From: an uncultured Eubacterium sp.
GTDB lineage: Bacteria; Bacillota; Clostridia; Lachnospirales; Lachnospiraceae
Reading direction: 5' to 3'
NCBI GenBank assembly: GCA_910584065.1
Contig: CAJTZN010000018.1
Span: 6,723 to 62,962 of the forward strand
DNA: 56,240 nucleotides
A program made the position numbers and the translations under genes. The notes under the pieces were generated by a model. That model was not told the DNA's origin. It saw nothing but the letters and a program-made list of their open reading frames with translations, and did not search any database. Of the stretch, positions 18,237 to 26,990 are shown in pieces (positions within the stretch are counted from its first letter, which is position 1; every line of letters begins with the position of its first letter).

Positions 18237-19757
18237 ATGAGTCATAGGATCATGAACTGTGATTATCCGGATCCGGATGTGATTCGGGTCGGAGAAGTCT
18301 ATTATATGCTCAGTACTACGATGCACTTTTTTCCCGGCGGGGCGATTCTCCGTTCGTACGACCTGGTGCACTGGGAACTGGTGAATTATCTTTACGATGT
18401 GCTGGAAGATACAGCCGGCGCACGTCTGCAGGACGGGAAGGGCATTTATGGCAAGGGTATGTGGGCGCCGTCTTTTCGCTATTTTGACGGAACGTTTTAC
18501 GTCTGTTTTGTGGCGAATGATACACAAAAAACCTATTTGTTTTATACGGAAGACGTGGAGGGAAAATGGGAGCGTAAGGAAATCGAAGGGTTTTATCATG
18601 ACGCGTCTCTTTTGTTTGATGAGGGCAGGGTTTTTATCGTCTATGGAAATACGGAGATTTATCTGACTGAACTGACGAAGGACCTGAGCCGGCCGCTCGA
18701 GGGCGGACTGCACCGGCTTCTGGTAAAGGATACTGGGAATGTCCGGCTCGGATATGAGGGTTCCCATATTTATAAGATCAATGGCAGATATTACCTTTTT
18801 CTGATCCACTGGGGAAAGGAGGAAGGTGCCTGCCGCGCGGAAGCCTGTTTTGCTGCGGATTCGCTGACTGGTGAATTTAAGGGCGGCGATGTGCTCTGCG
18901 ATGATATGGGGTATCACAGACAGGGTGTCGCGCAGGGAGGCATTGTGGATACGCCGGATGGAGAATGGTTTGCCATCCTGTTTCAGGACAGCGGTGCTGT
19001 CGGAAGGATTCCCGTGCTGATCCCGGTTCATTTCGATCATGGTTTTCCAGTATTTTCAGCGGCGGAAGCGGTTTCAGCCAGGGAGCGGTTGGCAGCACAG
19101 GGGCTTTCCGTGAAGGCTCATTCATATGAACCATTGTTCACAAGCGATTTTACGGACGGGGACGGCCGTTTAAAGCGGCAGTGGCAGTGGAATCATCTGC
19201 CGGATGCTTCGCTTTTTTCTCTTGACGAGAACGGATATACGATCAGGACAGACCGGGTGTCGGTCAACTTGACGCAGGCGGTGAATACGCTCACTCAGCG
19301 GCTGATGTTTCCGGCTTCCCAGATCCAGGTTACGCTGGACGGGAGCGGCCTGAAGGATGGGGATACTGCCGGATTGGCGGCGTTACAGGGATGTTATGCA
19401 TATGCCGGGCTGATGAGGGAGGAGAATGCGTATTATCTCGTCCAGGTGGAACGGGATGCGGGGGAAATACCGCAGAATATGGGGGATGTTGATGCGCTGC
19501 CCGGCAGGGAGACTGCGCGGATACCAGTTTCTTCTTCCGTGGTTACATTGCGGATGCGCGCGGATTTTTCAGAGATGAGGGACGAAGTGTCATTTTTTTA
19601 TGAGTCAGACGGACGGTGGATCCCGCTGGGAACATCCCACAAACTTTATTTTCTGCTCGACCATTTTGTCGGGTGCCGGGCGGGGCTGTTTCTGTACAGC
19701 ACGGAAGAGATTGGCGGAACATGCCGGTTTTCTGATTTTAACTTCGAATCAGCTTGA
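18237..19757 (+). CDS. Glycoside hydrolase family 43 protein
   Basis: This 506-residue protein has an N-terminal five-bladed beta-propeller of GH43. The general base is the Asp of NCDYPDPDVIRV, the pKa-modulating Asp lies in FYHDASLLFD, and the proton donor Glu is in YEGSHIYKINGRYYLF. A C-terminal beta-sandwich (about 295-505) is the type found in beta-xylosidases and alpha-arabinofuranosidases. There is no signal peptide, so it probably acts inside the cell on imported xylo- or arabino-oligosaccharides. The ribosome site is AAGGAGG. It has no sugar transporter beside it in this window. Confidence 0.88.
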   Translation: MSHRIMNCDYPDPDVIRVGEVYYMLSTTMHFFPGGAILRSYDLVHWELVNYLYDVLEDTAGARLQDGKGIYGKGMWAPSFRYFDGTFYVCFVANDTQKTYLFYTEDVEGKWERKEIEGFYHDASLLFDEGRVFIVYGNTEIYLTELTKDLSRPLEGGLHRLLVKDTGNVRLGYEGSHIYKINGRYYLFLIHWGKEEGACRAEACFAADSLTGEFKGGDVLCDDMGYHRQGVAQGGIVDTPDGEWFAILFQDSGAVGRIPVLIPVHFDHGFPVFSAAEAVSARERLAAQGLSVKAHSYEPLFTSDFTDGDGRLKRQWQWNHLPDASLFSLDENGYTIRTDRVSVNLTQAVNTLTQRLMFPASQIQVTLDGSGLKDGDTAGLAALQGCYAYAGLMREENAYYLVQVERDAGEIPQNMGDVDALPGRETARIPVSSSVVTLRMRADFSEMRDEVSFFYESDGRWIPLGTSHKLYFLLDHFVGCRAGLFLYSTEEIGGTCRFSDFNFESA

Positions 19758-19783
19758 CAAAGACCGGGCGGATGTTGTATGCT
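19754..19783 (+). promoter_or_regulatory. Promoter of metK, overlapping the GH43 stop
   Basis: A perfect -35 TTGACA (19754-19759) overlaps the TGA stop of the GH43 gene. With an 18-base spacer, the -10 is TATGCT (19778-19783). The transcript would carry a leader of about 90 bases. I do not see the S-box (SAM-I) riboswitch pattern in that leader. Confidence 0.6.
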
Positions 19784-19878
19784 TATTGGTGGTGGTGATG
19801 CCAGTTATCTTTTTGACACCCCGACCGAACATAGACTTGCACATGACAGAATGAGTTTAGACTGAGGAGGAAATGAGG

Positions 19879-21057
19879 ATGGGTAAAATACTGTTTACCT
19901 CAGAATCCGTTACGGAAGGTCATCCGGATAAAATATGTGACCAAATATCGGATTCCATACTGGATGCTTTGCTAGAGCAGGACCCGATGAGCCGTGTCGC
20001 TTGTGAAACAGCTATTACGACTGGTCTTGTGCTCATTATGGGTGAGATTACTTCGTCTGCCACGATAGACTATCAGAAGATTGCCCGCGATACGATCAAA
20101 GAAATAGGGTATGATGATTCGGAAAAGGGATTTGACTGTACGACATGCGGCGTCATGGTGGCGATGGACAAACAGTCAGCGGACATCGCGCTCGGCGTGG
20201 ACAAGGCATTGGAAGCGAAACTTACAGATTCAGAGATTGGAGCGATCGGGGCCGGCGATCAGGGACTGATGTTCGGCTATGCTACGAATGAAACAGAGGA
20301 GTTTATGCCCTATCCGATCTATCTGGCGCACCGGCTGACACGTCAGCTCAGTAAAGTGAGAAAAGACGGAACGCTGCCGTATCTGCGTCCTGACGGGAAA
20401 TCGCAGGTGACAGTCGAGTACGACAGCGACGGAAAACCGCTTCGTCTCGATGCAGTCGTTGTTTCCAGCCAGCACAGCGAAGATACGACATGGGAGCAGA
20501 TCAAAGCAGATATTAAGAAATATGTGATCGATCCCATTCTTCCCAAAGAACTTTTGGATGATGAAACGAAGATTTACATCAATCCTACCGGACGTTTTGT
20601 CATTGGAGGTCCAGCCGGCGACAGTGGACTGACCGGGCGGAAGATCATTGTGGATACATATGGCGGATGGGCTCGTCACGGCGGCGGTGCTTTTTCCGGA
20701 AAGGACCCGACAAAAGTCGATCGTTCCGCGTCTTATGCAGCGCGCTATGTAGCGAAAAATCTAGTGGCAGCAGGACTTTGTGACAAGGCGGAGATTCAGC
20801 TCTCCTATGCGATCGGCGTCGCGTCTCCGACGTCTGTTCGGATTGATACGTTTGGCACAGGCAAGCTTCCGGATGAAAAACTTGCGGATATTATTTTAGA
20901 GAATTTTGATCTGCGGCCGGCAGGTATCATTCAGAAACTGAACCTTCGCAGACCGATTTACAAAGGAACGGCTTCTTATGGGCATTTTGGAAGGAATGAT
21001 CTCGATCTGCCGTGGGAGAAGACGGATAAAGCGGAGGATTTGAAAAAATATTTGTAG
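19879..21057 (+). CDS. metK: S-adenosylmethionine synthetase
   Basis: This 392-residue enzyme makes SAM from methionine and ATP. The signatures are FTSESVTEGHPDKICDQ at the N-terminus, the GAGDQGLMFGYA hexapeptide region, and GGGAFSGKDPTKVDRSA. The ATG at 19879 is chosen because AGGAGG lies 8 bases before it; the in-frame ATG at 19873 is only 2 bases from that site. It is the last host gene before the tRNA-Arg integration site. Confidence 0.97.
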   Translation: MGKILFTSESVTEGHPDKICDQISDSILDALLEQDPMSRVACETAITTGLVLIMGEITSSATIDYQKIARDTIKEIGYDDSEKGFDCTTCGVMVAMDKQSADIALGVDKALEAKLTDSEIGAIGAGDQGLMFGYATNETEEFMPYPIYLAHRLTRQLSKVRKDGTLPYLRPDGKSQVTVEYDSDGKPLRLDAVVVSSQHSEDTTWEQIKADIKKYVIDPILPKELLDDETKIYINPTGRFVIGGPAGDSGLTGRKIIVDTYGGWARHGGGAFSGKDPTKVDRSASYAARYVAKNLVAAGLCDKAEIQLSYAIGVASPTSVRIDTFGTGKLPDEKLADIILENFDLRPAGIIQKLNLRRPIYKGTASYGHFGRNDLDLPWEKTDKAEDLKKYL

Positions 21058-21064
21058 ATTTATA

Positions 21065-21093
21065 TTGACTTCGCAGTGGATTTTGATTAGAAT
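21065..21093 (+). promoter_or_regulatory. Promoter of the tRNA-Arg locus
   Basis: A -35 TTGACT (21065-21070) and a -10 TAGAAT (21088-21093) have a 17-base spacer, and each box matches 5 of 6 consensus bases. It lies 40 bases before the disrupted host tRNA. Because no terminator-like T run lies between, it should also transcribe the intact tRNA at 21204. Confidence 0.7.
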
Positions 21094-21132
21094 AGAGGGG
21101 TAACGGCGGATATGTTTCGCCGGCCCTTATCT

Positions 21133-21200
21133 GCTCTCATAGTTAAATGGATATAACAAGCCCCTCCTAAGGAGACGGTTAACGTTTCCGGCTGAGGGCA
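21133..21200 (+). pseudogene. Disrupted tRNA-Arg(CCU), 5' half plus degenerate 3' half
   Basis: The first 40 bases match the intact tRNA-Arg(CCU) at 21204 closely: acceptor strand GCTCTCA, D-arm, and anticodon loop CTCCTAA. After the core CCCTCCTAAGG (21162-21172) the sequence diverges. The anticodon 3' stem reads GGAGA and cannot pair with AGCCC, and the T-arm is malformed (GGTTAACGTTTCC). TGAGGGC at 21193-21199 can still pair with the acceptor strand, so the 3' part may be a decayed tRNA half. The missing partner of the 5' half is found at 40466-40504. I read this as the left attachment junction. Confidence 0.75.
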
Positions 21201-21203
21201 TTT

Positions 21204-21275
21204 GCTCCCATAGTTAAATGGATATAACACACCCCTCCTAAGGGTGAATTGCTGGTTCGATTCCAGCTGGGAGTA
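21204..21275 (+). tRNA. tRNA-Arg (anticodon CCU), intact copy
   Basis: All arms fold: acceptor GCTCCCA with TGGGAGT (one G-T), D-stem GTTA/TAAC, anticodon stem CACCC/GGGTG around loop CTCCTAA (anticodon CCT, reading AGG), and T-arm CTGG/CCAG with loop TTCGATT. The discriminator base is A, and CCA is not encoded. It lies 31 bases inside the left attachment core, so under the preferred model it is carried by the element and replaces the host tRNA that the insertion breaks. It uses the host tRNA promoter at 21065. Confidence 0.93.
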
Positions 21276-21298
21276 CTCGCGAAGATATTGAGGAGTGC

Positions 21299-21358
21299 AA
21301 GAAAGGGAAAATACAACAATGGGAGCTTGCTCACAAATTGTTGTATTTTTTCTTTCTT
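21299..21358. terminator. Long hairpin A behind tRNA-Arg (shared-loop family)
   Basis: A 22-bp stem (21299-21320 with 21337-21358, two G-T pairs) encloses the 16-base loop GGGAGCTTGCTCACAA. The 3' arm is T-rich, so it can end tRNA transcription. A small hairpin (GGACGAAAGTCC) and a GC-rich one (about 21374-21407) follow directly. The same modular order occurs in copies B and C. Confidence 0.75.
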
Positions 21359-21436
21359 ATAGGACGAAAGTCCGTGGTATGACCGGCTCCGCCGGGCATA
21401 CCGCACGACGAAATATCGCGAATAATGAAGCAATGC

Positions 21437-21497
21437 AAAAAATGGAATATGTGACTACTGGGAGCTTGCTCACAAGTTGTCACATATTCCATTTTTT
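21437..21497. terminator. Long hairpin B (shared-loop family)
   Basis: A perfect 19-bp stem (21437-21455 with 21479-21497) encloses a loop holding GGGAGCTTGCTCACAA and ends in a T run. It is followed by GTGCGAAGCAC and a GC-rich hairpin near 21516-21541. The unit from 21411 to about 21522 is a near-identical direct repeat of the chromosomal unit at 40505-40613. The stretch 21542-21676 after it holds no gene; it has only a short CTCTTCT/AGAAGAG inverted repeat at 21652-21668. Confidence 0.75.
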
Positions 21498-21676
21498 ATA
21501 GTGCGAAGCACGCGGGCTTGCGGGACGGTTTTCCCCGCAAGGCTGGCATTGCGAAAATTAGGTTTTGGCAAACTGCCACCAACGGGTTTATTTTTTTCTG
21601 TGTTAGCTTTCTTCAACATACTTTGGCTGAGAATCGAAAGTTGGAGAATTCTCTTCTAACAGAAGAGGGGGATTTT

Positions 21677-22978
21677 CTAACATGGAAATTCCTCATCATC
21701 CAGATATTCATCCGCTTGTGCCTTAGCAAAATATTTCTCAAGCTTTTCATCTAGTGATGAAAATGAAGGTTCTCTGTCTTCATCTTCTTCCAAATAAATG
21801 AACAGCACATATCCGATTACCTGATCTATTAACAAATGGTCAGGATTCTTTAAATATTCTTTAACAAATTTAAAAATATTTTCTGCTACAAGGTTCATTC
21901 TCCGATTAATATCCAACTTGTCTTCTTCTGTCCCATTAGAGTACATTTTTAGAGCATCTGGATTAACTATTGGCAGCTCACAAATACTATTGAAAAATTG
22001 CGTTTGCTGAATTCTTGTTTTTAATTCATTTTTTTCCTTAATAAAATAATTCGATAAACTATATAACATCATATTGTATTTCAGAAAAATATAATTGGCT
22101 TTACACAAATGAAGTAAAAGTACGTTGATCCATGATGTCATTACATTTATCACATATAACGTTAGAGCTTTATTATAATTAAAATGCTCCAACCCACGCC
22201 CTTCCCATAGTTTAGAAAGAAACTGAAATAAGGCATACATCTTTTCTGAATTATTCATTTTATTAGCTGGCTTTCGATTTCCACGAAGATATTCAGACTT
22301 AACTTTATTTACGAATAAAGCATCTTTGTCGATTGTATTATCATTCCAATCAAGACTAGCAAAATGTAATCCCTCATCCGAATCGTAAATATACTTAATA
22401 TCCTCCGATTCATGAAATATCTTTTGAAATCGTTTTCTTTGTTTGTCTCCTTCTGATGCTTTTCTCTCAACATCAATATCAAGTAATGAGTATATATAAT
22501 CATTTACATATGTACCTTTTAGATGATCAGTAATATATTCATATATTTCATCAGCTGGTTTCTTTTTGATTTTTTGAATGTTTTCAACAATAACAAAAAA
22601 AATCACCGGAAATAAATCAGTACATAATCTTGGATGATCTTCATATATCCTTTTAAATGTTTTTTTAATTTCAGGGAAATAACCTATATACATTGAGTCC
22701 GCTTGCAATATAGGCCAATTTTCTGATAACAGATTATATGCTTCATCTATCTCTTTATCAAATTTATCGTCCCATATTCCTTTATCACCCTCATCACTAA
22801 GTTGTAGAAATTTATTACAACAAATAATATCATACAAATAATTCTCTGCAAACGACATCTTTGTCACATCACTTATTCTATATAAATCACTATTGCTATC
22901 AGCGGTGAAAAGAAGTGTGTATTTATCAACCTCCTTGCATAAATTTTTAATTATATCATTTTTTTTACAATTCGTCAA
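21677..22978 (-). CDS. Unknown 433-residue protein at the left end of the element
   Basis: I do not recognise this protein. The start is set at TTG 22978, which lies 8 bases after GAGGGGG; the frame stays open 28 codons upstream but without a ribosome site. The product is soluble, Lys/Asp/Glu-rich and predicted mostly helical. It has several Tyr/Phe-rich segments, no P-loop, no Cys-cluster, no signal peptide and an acidic C-terminus (ADEYLDDEEFPC). It is strongly AT-rich and transcribed away from the replication genes, alone. Position at the element edge behind the tRNA fits a cargo gene, possibly defence. The function is not assigned. Confidence 0.65.
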   Translation of the reverse strand: MTNCKKNDIIKNLCKEVDKYTLLFTADSNSDLYRISDVTKMSFAENYLYDIICCNKFLQLSDEGDKGIWDDKFDKEIDEAYNLLSENWPILQADSMYIGYFPEIKKTFKRIYEDHPRLCTDLFPVIFFVIVENIQKIKKKPADEIYEYITDHLKGTYVNDYIYSLLDIDVERKASEGDKQRKRFQKIFHESEDIKYIYDSDEGLHFASLDWNDNTIDKDALFVNKVKSEYLRGNRKPANKMNNSEKMYALFQFLSKLWEGRGLEHFNYNKALTLYVINVMTSWINVLLLHLCKANYIFLKYNMMLYSLSNYFIKEKNELKTRIQQTQFFNSICELPIVNPDALKMYSNGTEEDKLDINRRMNLVAENIFKFVKEYLKNPDHLLIDQVIGYVLFIYLEEDEDREPSFSSLDEKLEKYFAKAQADEYLDDEEFPC

Positions 22979-23030
22979 TATATTTTCCCCCTCATTTTTT
23001 TGTTTTGTTATTAACGTGCTTTTTCTCCAC

Positions 23031-23085
23031 AATTTTGTATACTGAATTACATAATACATCAAATTAGAACAAAATTCAATTTTGT
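23031..23085. promoter_or_regulatory. Operator-like AATTTTGTAT repeats in a divergent promoter region
   Basis: A perfect 17-base palindrome, ACAAAATTCAATTTTGT (23069-23085), and a further half-site AATTTTGTAT (23031-23040) lie between the divergent genes at 22978 and 23120. The symmetry and placement suggest binding of a dimeric regulator to both promoters. The protein is unknown. The AT-rich background makes chance matches easier. Confidence 0.4.
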
Positions 23086-23119
23086 ATTTAAAAAATTTTA
23101 AATGAAAGGTGGATTCAAA

Positions 23120-23596
23120 ATGAAAAAAAACATTTTATCGTTAATCACTGCAACCAATCAATTATGGAGCAAACAAACAAGAGAAAAAACTAATGCAAGC
23201 TACATTCTGATTGCAGAACTGCCTGAGCAGGCAAGTCCGTTTTACGCTAGTAACATCAGCTCAGGTTTAGAAAAACACTTTGGAGCCAATTCCCATCAAA
23301 AGCTTCAGGAAATTGCCATTAAAGGGAAGAAATCAAAAAGATCTCTTTGTTTAGAGCTCAAACTTGTAGATAGTGAAAGTATCATGTTGTATGAAGAAAA
23401 TTTTACACTTTTAATCAGCTGCTCTGATTTTGATGAAACTAAAAAGGAGCATATGCATAATCTGTTTTATTTCCGTATGCCGAATCTAGTCAACTCACCG
23501 GGAATAAAACAATGTTACTTCCCTGACGATTTAAAAGAACAAGTAGCAACGTCGCTTTTCTTATTAGCAAGCGCATACATGAAGGGAGATAATTGA
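23120..23596 (+). CDS. Unknown protein upstream of the primase
   Basis: This 158-residue protein starts at ATG 23120 after AAAGGTGG; an in-frame ATG at 23102 has no ribosome site. No family was recognised. It is soluble, of mixed charge, with no Cys pairs or membrane helices. It ends one base before the primase ATG, so the two are translationally coupled. By position it may be a replication accessory or loader protein of the element, but this rests on context only. Confidence 0.7.
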   Translation: MKKNILSLITATNQLWSKQTREKTNASYILIAELPEQASPFYASNISSGLEKHFGANSHQKLQEIAIKGKKSKRSLCLELKLVDSESIMLYEENFTLLISCSDFDETKKEHMHNLFYFRMPNLVNSPGIKQCYFPDDLKEQVATSLFLLASAYMKGDN

Positions 23597-23597
23597 C

Positions 23598-25235
23598 ATG
23601 GCACGTATTCTAAACGAAGAAGACATTAGTAAACACTATAAAAATAAGTCGGCTTTTTCTTCAGAAGAAGTACTATCGAGGTTATCTCTTGACGAGCAAT
23701 CTTTGCAAATTGCTAAAAAAGCACGATACTCCGATGTTCCTATAGGGGAAATTGAATTCCTAACAAAAAGCACTTCTTCTTCGGAGCGTTTTCTACAAGA
23801 TCTACAATTGAAAGATACTTGTTTGAAAAAAGCCCATATGGGTAAGGAAATTTGCAAAACAACTTATATTGACCTTACCCCAAAAAACAAGTCACAAAAA
23901 CAGTTGGCGCCAAAAACCCTAAATCTAAATAATTATTCCGAAAGCAGGGTGACGCCGCGAGTAATTAGTTCTATCGTTGATATGCTGTGTGAACAGTTTT
24001 CTTTCCTATACATAGAGGGCATGGCTCTCTATGTATATACAGAAGACTATTATCACCTATTTACATACACCTATGCCGGTCAGTTTCTCCAAAAGGTATT
24101 TCGAGAAAGCAAAATAGATTACGCTTTTCGGATCTGCGACTACAAAGAAATCGTAAACCAGCTAAAGGCACAGGAATGTATTACCAAATGCCCCGAAGAT
24201 TGCAGTACCGCTACGGACATTGTTTTGTTCTCTGATGGCGCATTTAAAGTCCGGGTTGGAACTATGCAGTCGCCGTCGAAGAAGGATTTTCAATTTTCAA
24301 AAATTGATTTCCCCTTGCACTGGAGCACAAAGGCAAGGCCAACTCCGGACGCCGAGTGCTTTATCCAAAGATTCTGCTCGTATGATGACAAGAAAGAAGC
24401 TTATCTTTGGGAACTGATCGGCTATCTTTTAAGCGGCTATCAGAAAAAGATAATGGTGGTTTTTTATGGTCCCTCTAATTCCGGAAAATCCACGTTGGCA
24501 AATTTCATCCAACGTATCGTGGGAACAAAAAATTGTGTTTCTATGGGAATCCGGGATTTATCGGGAACTTTCAACCTTGCAGAACTGCAGGGCAAACGGT
24601 TATGTGTTGATTCCGAAATGGATGCAACCTCCCTTCGGGAGAAAGACATCAGCATTTTGAAAAAGGTGGTCGGAAATGACTATATTCAGGGAAACCGTAA
24701 ACATGAACAGCAATTTTACTTTCAATGTCAGGCCAAACTTTTGATTTGTACGAACAATCGGATTGCTATTCGCAGTGACGGAGATTCAATTCCGCTTTTA
24801 AACCGAATTCGGGGGTTCCAGTTACAAGATTCCATTCCACCGCAGGATCAGTGCCATAATATGAACCAGATTCTTGATGAAAACAGAACCTATTTTTTGC
24901 AGCGAGCGATGGAGGGATTGCAGGACTTAGTTCATAACAACTTTGAATTCTGCTATACTGAGCCTGCAGAAAACTTCGTTAAAAACACCAGCCCCTTTGT
25001 CAATACTGCATCTGTACAGGAATTTGTCAGCACATGCTGCATAAGTGGAGATGGTTTATATGAACCCGTGGGAAAGCTCTATGAGGCGTATGTCGAATAC
25101 GCTGTCACTAACTTATGGCAATACTTATCTAAAAATCATTTTTCTACAACTCTGTGTGAGAAATGCGGATTTACACGCCGCAAAGTACAAGGAACACGGT
25201 GTATTCTTAATTTACAGCTTAAAACAGAGTTTTGA
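23598..25235 (+). CDS. D5/P4-type primase-helicase (superfamily 3)
   Basis: This 545-residue replication protein has a C-terminal SF3 helicase with Walker A GPSNSGKST (291-299), a Walker B-like LCVDSEMD, and a sensor region LLICTNNRIAI with the SF3 Asn pair. The N-terminal 250 residues are poorly conserved and lack an obvious zinc motif or DxD primase motif. The family drives replication of phages, P4-like satellites and integrative elements. It should start replication of the excised element, possibly from the repeat region directly downstream (25241-25342). The ribosome site is GGGAG. Confidence 0.85.
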   Translation: MARILNEEDISKHYKNKSAFSSEEVLSRLSLDEQSLQIAKKARYSDVPIGEIEFLTKSTSSSERFLQDLQLKDTCLKKAHMGKEICKTTYIDLTPKNKSQKQLAPKTLNLNNYSESRVTPRVISSIVDMLCEQFSFLYIEGMALYVYTEDYYHLFTYTYAGQFLQKVFRESKIDYAFRICDYKEIVNQLKAQECITKCPEDCSTATDIVLFSDGAFKVRVGTMQSPSKKDFQFSKIDFPLHWSTKARPTPDAECFIQRFCSYDDKKEAYLWELIGYLLSGYQKKIMVVFYGPSNSGKSTLANFIQRIVGTKNCVSMGIRDLSGTFNLAELQGKRLCVDSEMDATSLREKDISILKKVVGNDYIQGNRKHEQQFYFQCQAKLLICTNNRIAIRSDGDSIPLLNRIRGFQLQDSIPPQDQCHNMNQILDENRTYFLQRAMEGLQDLVHNNFEFCYTEPAENFVKNTSPFVNTASVQEFVSTCCISGDGLYEPVGKLYEAYVEYAVTNLWQYLSKNHFSTTLCEKCGFTRRKVQGTRCILNLQLKTEF

Positions 25236-25240
25236 CACAC

Positions 25241-25342
25241 TGGACGCAGGACACACGGTTTTATTTTTGATTCTCAATATATTTACCGTTTTTCTTTTAA
25301 ACTGCATTAAAAACAAACTGAAAAAGCTGTGTCCTGTGTCCC
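25241..25342. repeat. GGACRCAGGACACA inverted repeat, copy 1 (candidate origin)
   Basis: A left arm GGACGCAGGACACA (25242-25255) and a right arm TGTGTCCTGTGTCC (25328-25341) form a 14-bp inverted repeat with one G-T pair, about 70 bases apart. Each arm is itself a GGAC-type direct repeat. The A-rich block before the right arm (AAAAACAAACTGAAAAAG) recurs in copies 2 and 3. It lies immediately behind the primase gene, where iteron-type origins often occur. The rest of the gap up to 25407 holds the excisionase leader. Confidence 0.6.
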
Positions 25343-25407
25343 GTCCGTCATTATGATGTGCAAACAACTATATTATTCTTATAGTCAAAAACAAAAGGAG
25401 GATTACA

Positions 25408-25584
25408 ATGAATGTTGAAAAAGCTACTTTAACCGTCCGTGAATTATCGGAAATGTTGGGTATTGGACTTACAACAGCCTATGGTCTGATAAAGCAAAAA
25501 CAATTCCATACAATAAAAGTCGGCCGGAAGATCCTGATCCCAAAGGCAACCGTACAAAAATGGCTGGAAGGAGATGGTGAATAA
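25408..25584 (+). CDS. Excisionase-like MerR/AlpA-type HTH protein
   Basis: This 58-residue protein starts after AAAGGAGG. It has the helix-turn-helix excisionase pattern: LTVRELSEMLGIGLTTAYGLI, then a wing with VGRKILIPKATVQKWL. Its stop overlaps the integrase ATG by one base (TAATG), so the two are translationally coupled, the usual layout of xis-int in Firmicutes elements. It should bend DNA at the attachment sites and favour excision. Confidence 0.85.
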   Translation: MNVEKATLTVRELSEMLGIGLTTAYGLIKQKQFHTIKVGRKILIPKATVQKWLEGDGE

Positions 25585-26942
25585 TGGCAAGCATACAGAA
25601 AAAGGGAGATTCATTTTATGTCGTGTACCGTCACAAGCGAGAAAATGGCACCTATAAACAAACGTGGGAAAAGGCAAAAAATTACACAGACGCCAAACGC
25701 AGGAAAGCAGAAATAGAAAACTCCATAAATACGGGAAGCTACATACCGCCATCCTCACAGACAGTCAATGAGTTTCTTCAAGATTTTGTAAACATATATG
25801 GCGAACAAAAATGGGCGTTATCTACCTATAAAAGTAATACCGCCCTCATCCATAACTACATCGCCCCGATTCTTGGAGAAATGAAAGTACAGGACATTAC
25901 CAAGCGTGTGATAGATAAATTTTATAAACAGCTATCTCAGACACGCCCTGTTGAATCGCACGGAAGAGCTCCCCGCACCAGATACCTGACACCTGCCATG
26001 ATTGAAAAGATTGCCCATTTAATGGCAAGTGCCATGAAACAGGCAGTTCGGTGGGATATTTTACCGAGCAACCCCACGGAGGGTGCCCTGCTTCCAAAGG
26101 TAGAATATAAAAAGCGGGACATCTGGACTGCCGACATTATCCGAGACGCTCTTGATAAATGCGAGGATCACAGGCTCTACCTTGCGATGAATCTGAGCTT
26201 TGCCTGTAGTCTCCGCATTGGAGAGGCGCTTGGATTGACTTGGGATAATGTTCATATATCCGAAAAGGATATTCTCAATGATGAAGCATGGATATATGTA
26301 GATAAAGAGCTGACCCGCGTCAGCGTAATTGCAATGGACGCTCTGGCAAATAAAGATATCCTGACTGTATTCCCTACAAGTAAGAAAAACGCTACAACCC
26401 GGCTTGTCCTAAAGGAACCAAAAACGACAAGCAGCAAACGGAAAATCTGGCTTCCGAAAACACTGGCTCACATCCTGCTCCGATGGAAACAGGAGCAGAA
26501 TAAGCTAAAAGAATTATTACAAGATGATTTTGCAGATTATGGCTTAGTCATAACCCATAACGACGGAAGACCATGCGAAAACCGTAATATCGAGACGGCA
26601 TTCAATAAATTGAAAAAAGAGCATAACCTTCCTAATGTCGTTTTTCACAGTTTGAGGCATTCGAGTACAACTTACAAACTGGCGCTTTCCAATGGGAATA
26701 TCAAGGATGTTCAGGGTGACACAGGACATGCGACCGCGCAGTTAGTAACTGATGTATATTCACATATGCTGGATGAAAGCAGAAAAAATAACGCGATAAA
26801 GTTCAATGCGGAATTCTATAGTAAACCGGATCTTCACGTGGAAGTTCCAAGTGAGAAACCGGAGATCTCTGCAACAGACCTGCTAACGTTACTGGAAACT
26901 TCACCGGAATTGAAAGAGAAGATTAAGGATTTGCTACAATAA
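25584..26942 (+). CDS. int: Tyrosine recombinase (integrase)
   Basis: This 452-residue site-specific recombinase of the Tn916/phage type has an N-terminal AP2-like arm-binding domain (GDSFYVVYRHKRENGTYKQTWEK). A SAM-like core-binding domain follows (about 60-150). The catalytic domain has Arg211 (SLRIGEALGL), His355/Arg358 (HSLRHSS), His382 (GDTGHATAQ) and the nucleophile Tyr392 (TDVYSHM). All catalytic residues are present. It should catalyse integration into and excision from the tRNA-Arg(CCU) anticodon region. Unusually, it lies 4 kb inside the left end rather than next to an attachment site. Confidence 0.95.
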   Translation: MASIQKKGDSFYVVYRHKRENGTYKQTWEKAKNYTDAKRRKAEIENSINTGSYIPPSSQTVNEFLQDFVNIYGEQKWALSTYKSNTALIHNYIAPILGEMKVQDITKRVIDKFYKQLSQTRPVESHGRAPRTRYLTPAMIEKIAHLMASAMKQAVRWDILPSNPTEGALLPKVEYKKRDIWTADIIRDALDKCEDHRLYLAMNLSFACSLRIGEALGLTWDNVHISEKDILNDEAWIYVDKELTRVSVIAMDALANKDILTVFPTSKKNATTRLVLKEPKTTSSKRKIWLPKTLAHILLRWKQEQNKLKELLQDDFADYGLVITHNDGRPCENRNIETAFNKLKKEHNLPNVVFHSLRHSSTTYKLALSNGNIKDVQGDTGHATAQLVTDVYSHMLDESRKNNAIKFNAEFYSKPDLHVEVPSEKPEISATDLLTLLETSPELKEKIKDLLQ

Positions 26943-26947
26943 ACCGG

Positions 26948-26990
26948 CTAGAGGTCGCTGTATTCAAGCAGCGACCTCTAGTCTTCTTGC
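26948..26990 (+). terminator. Terminator behind int
   Basis: A perfect 13-bp stem (26948-26960 with 26969-26981) with an 8-base loop is followed by a T-rich stretch. It overlaps the stop of the convergent repressor gene and can serve both directions. Confidence 0.7.

Noticed and set aside
18219..19040. A 273-codon open frame on the minus strand
   Set aside because: It lies wholly inside the GH43 gene, which has clear family motifs and a strong ribosome site; the reverse frame has no recognisable domain.
21204..21275. The intact tRNA as attL, with its 3' half brought by the element in the usual way
   Set aside because: Its anticodon stem (CACCC) matches the orphan right half at only 3 of 5 positions, while the upstream broken copy matches at 5 of 5. 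It remains the main alternative.
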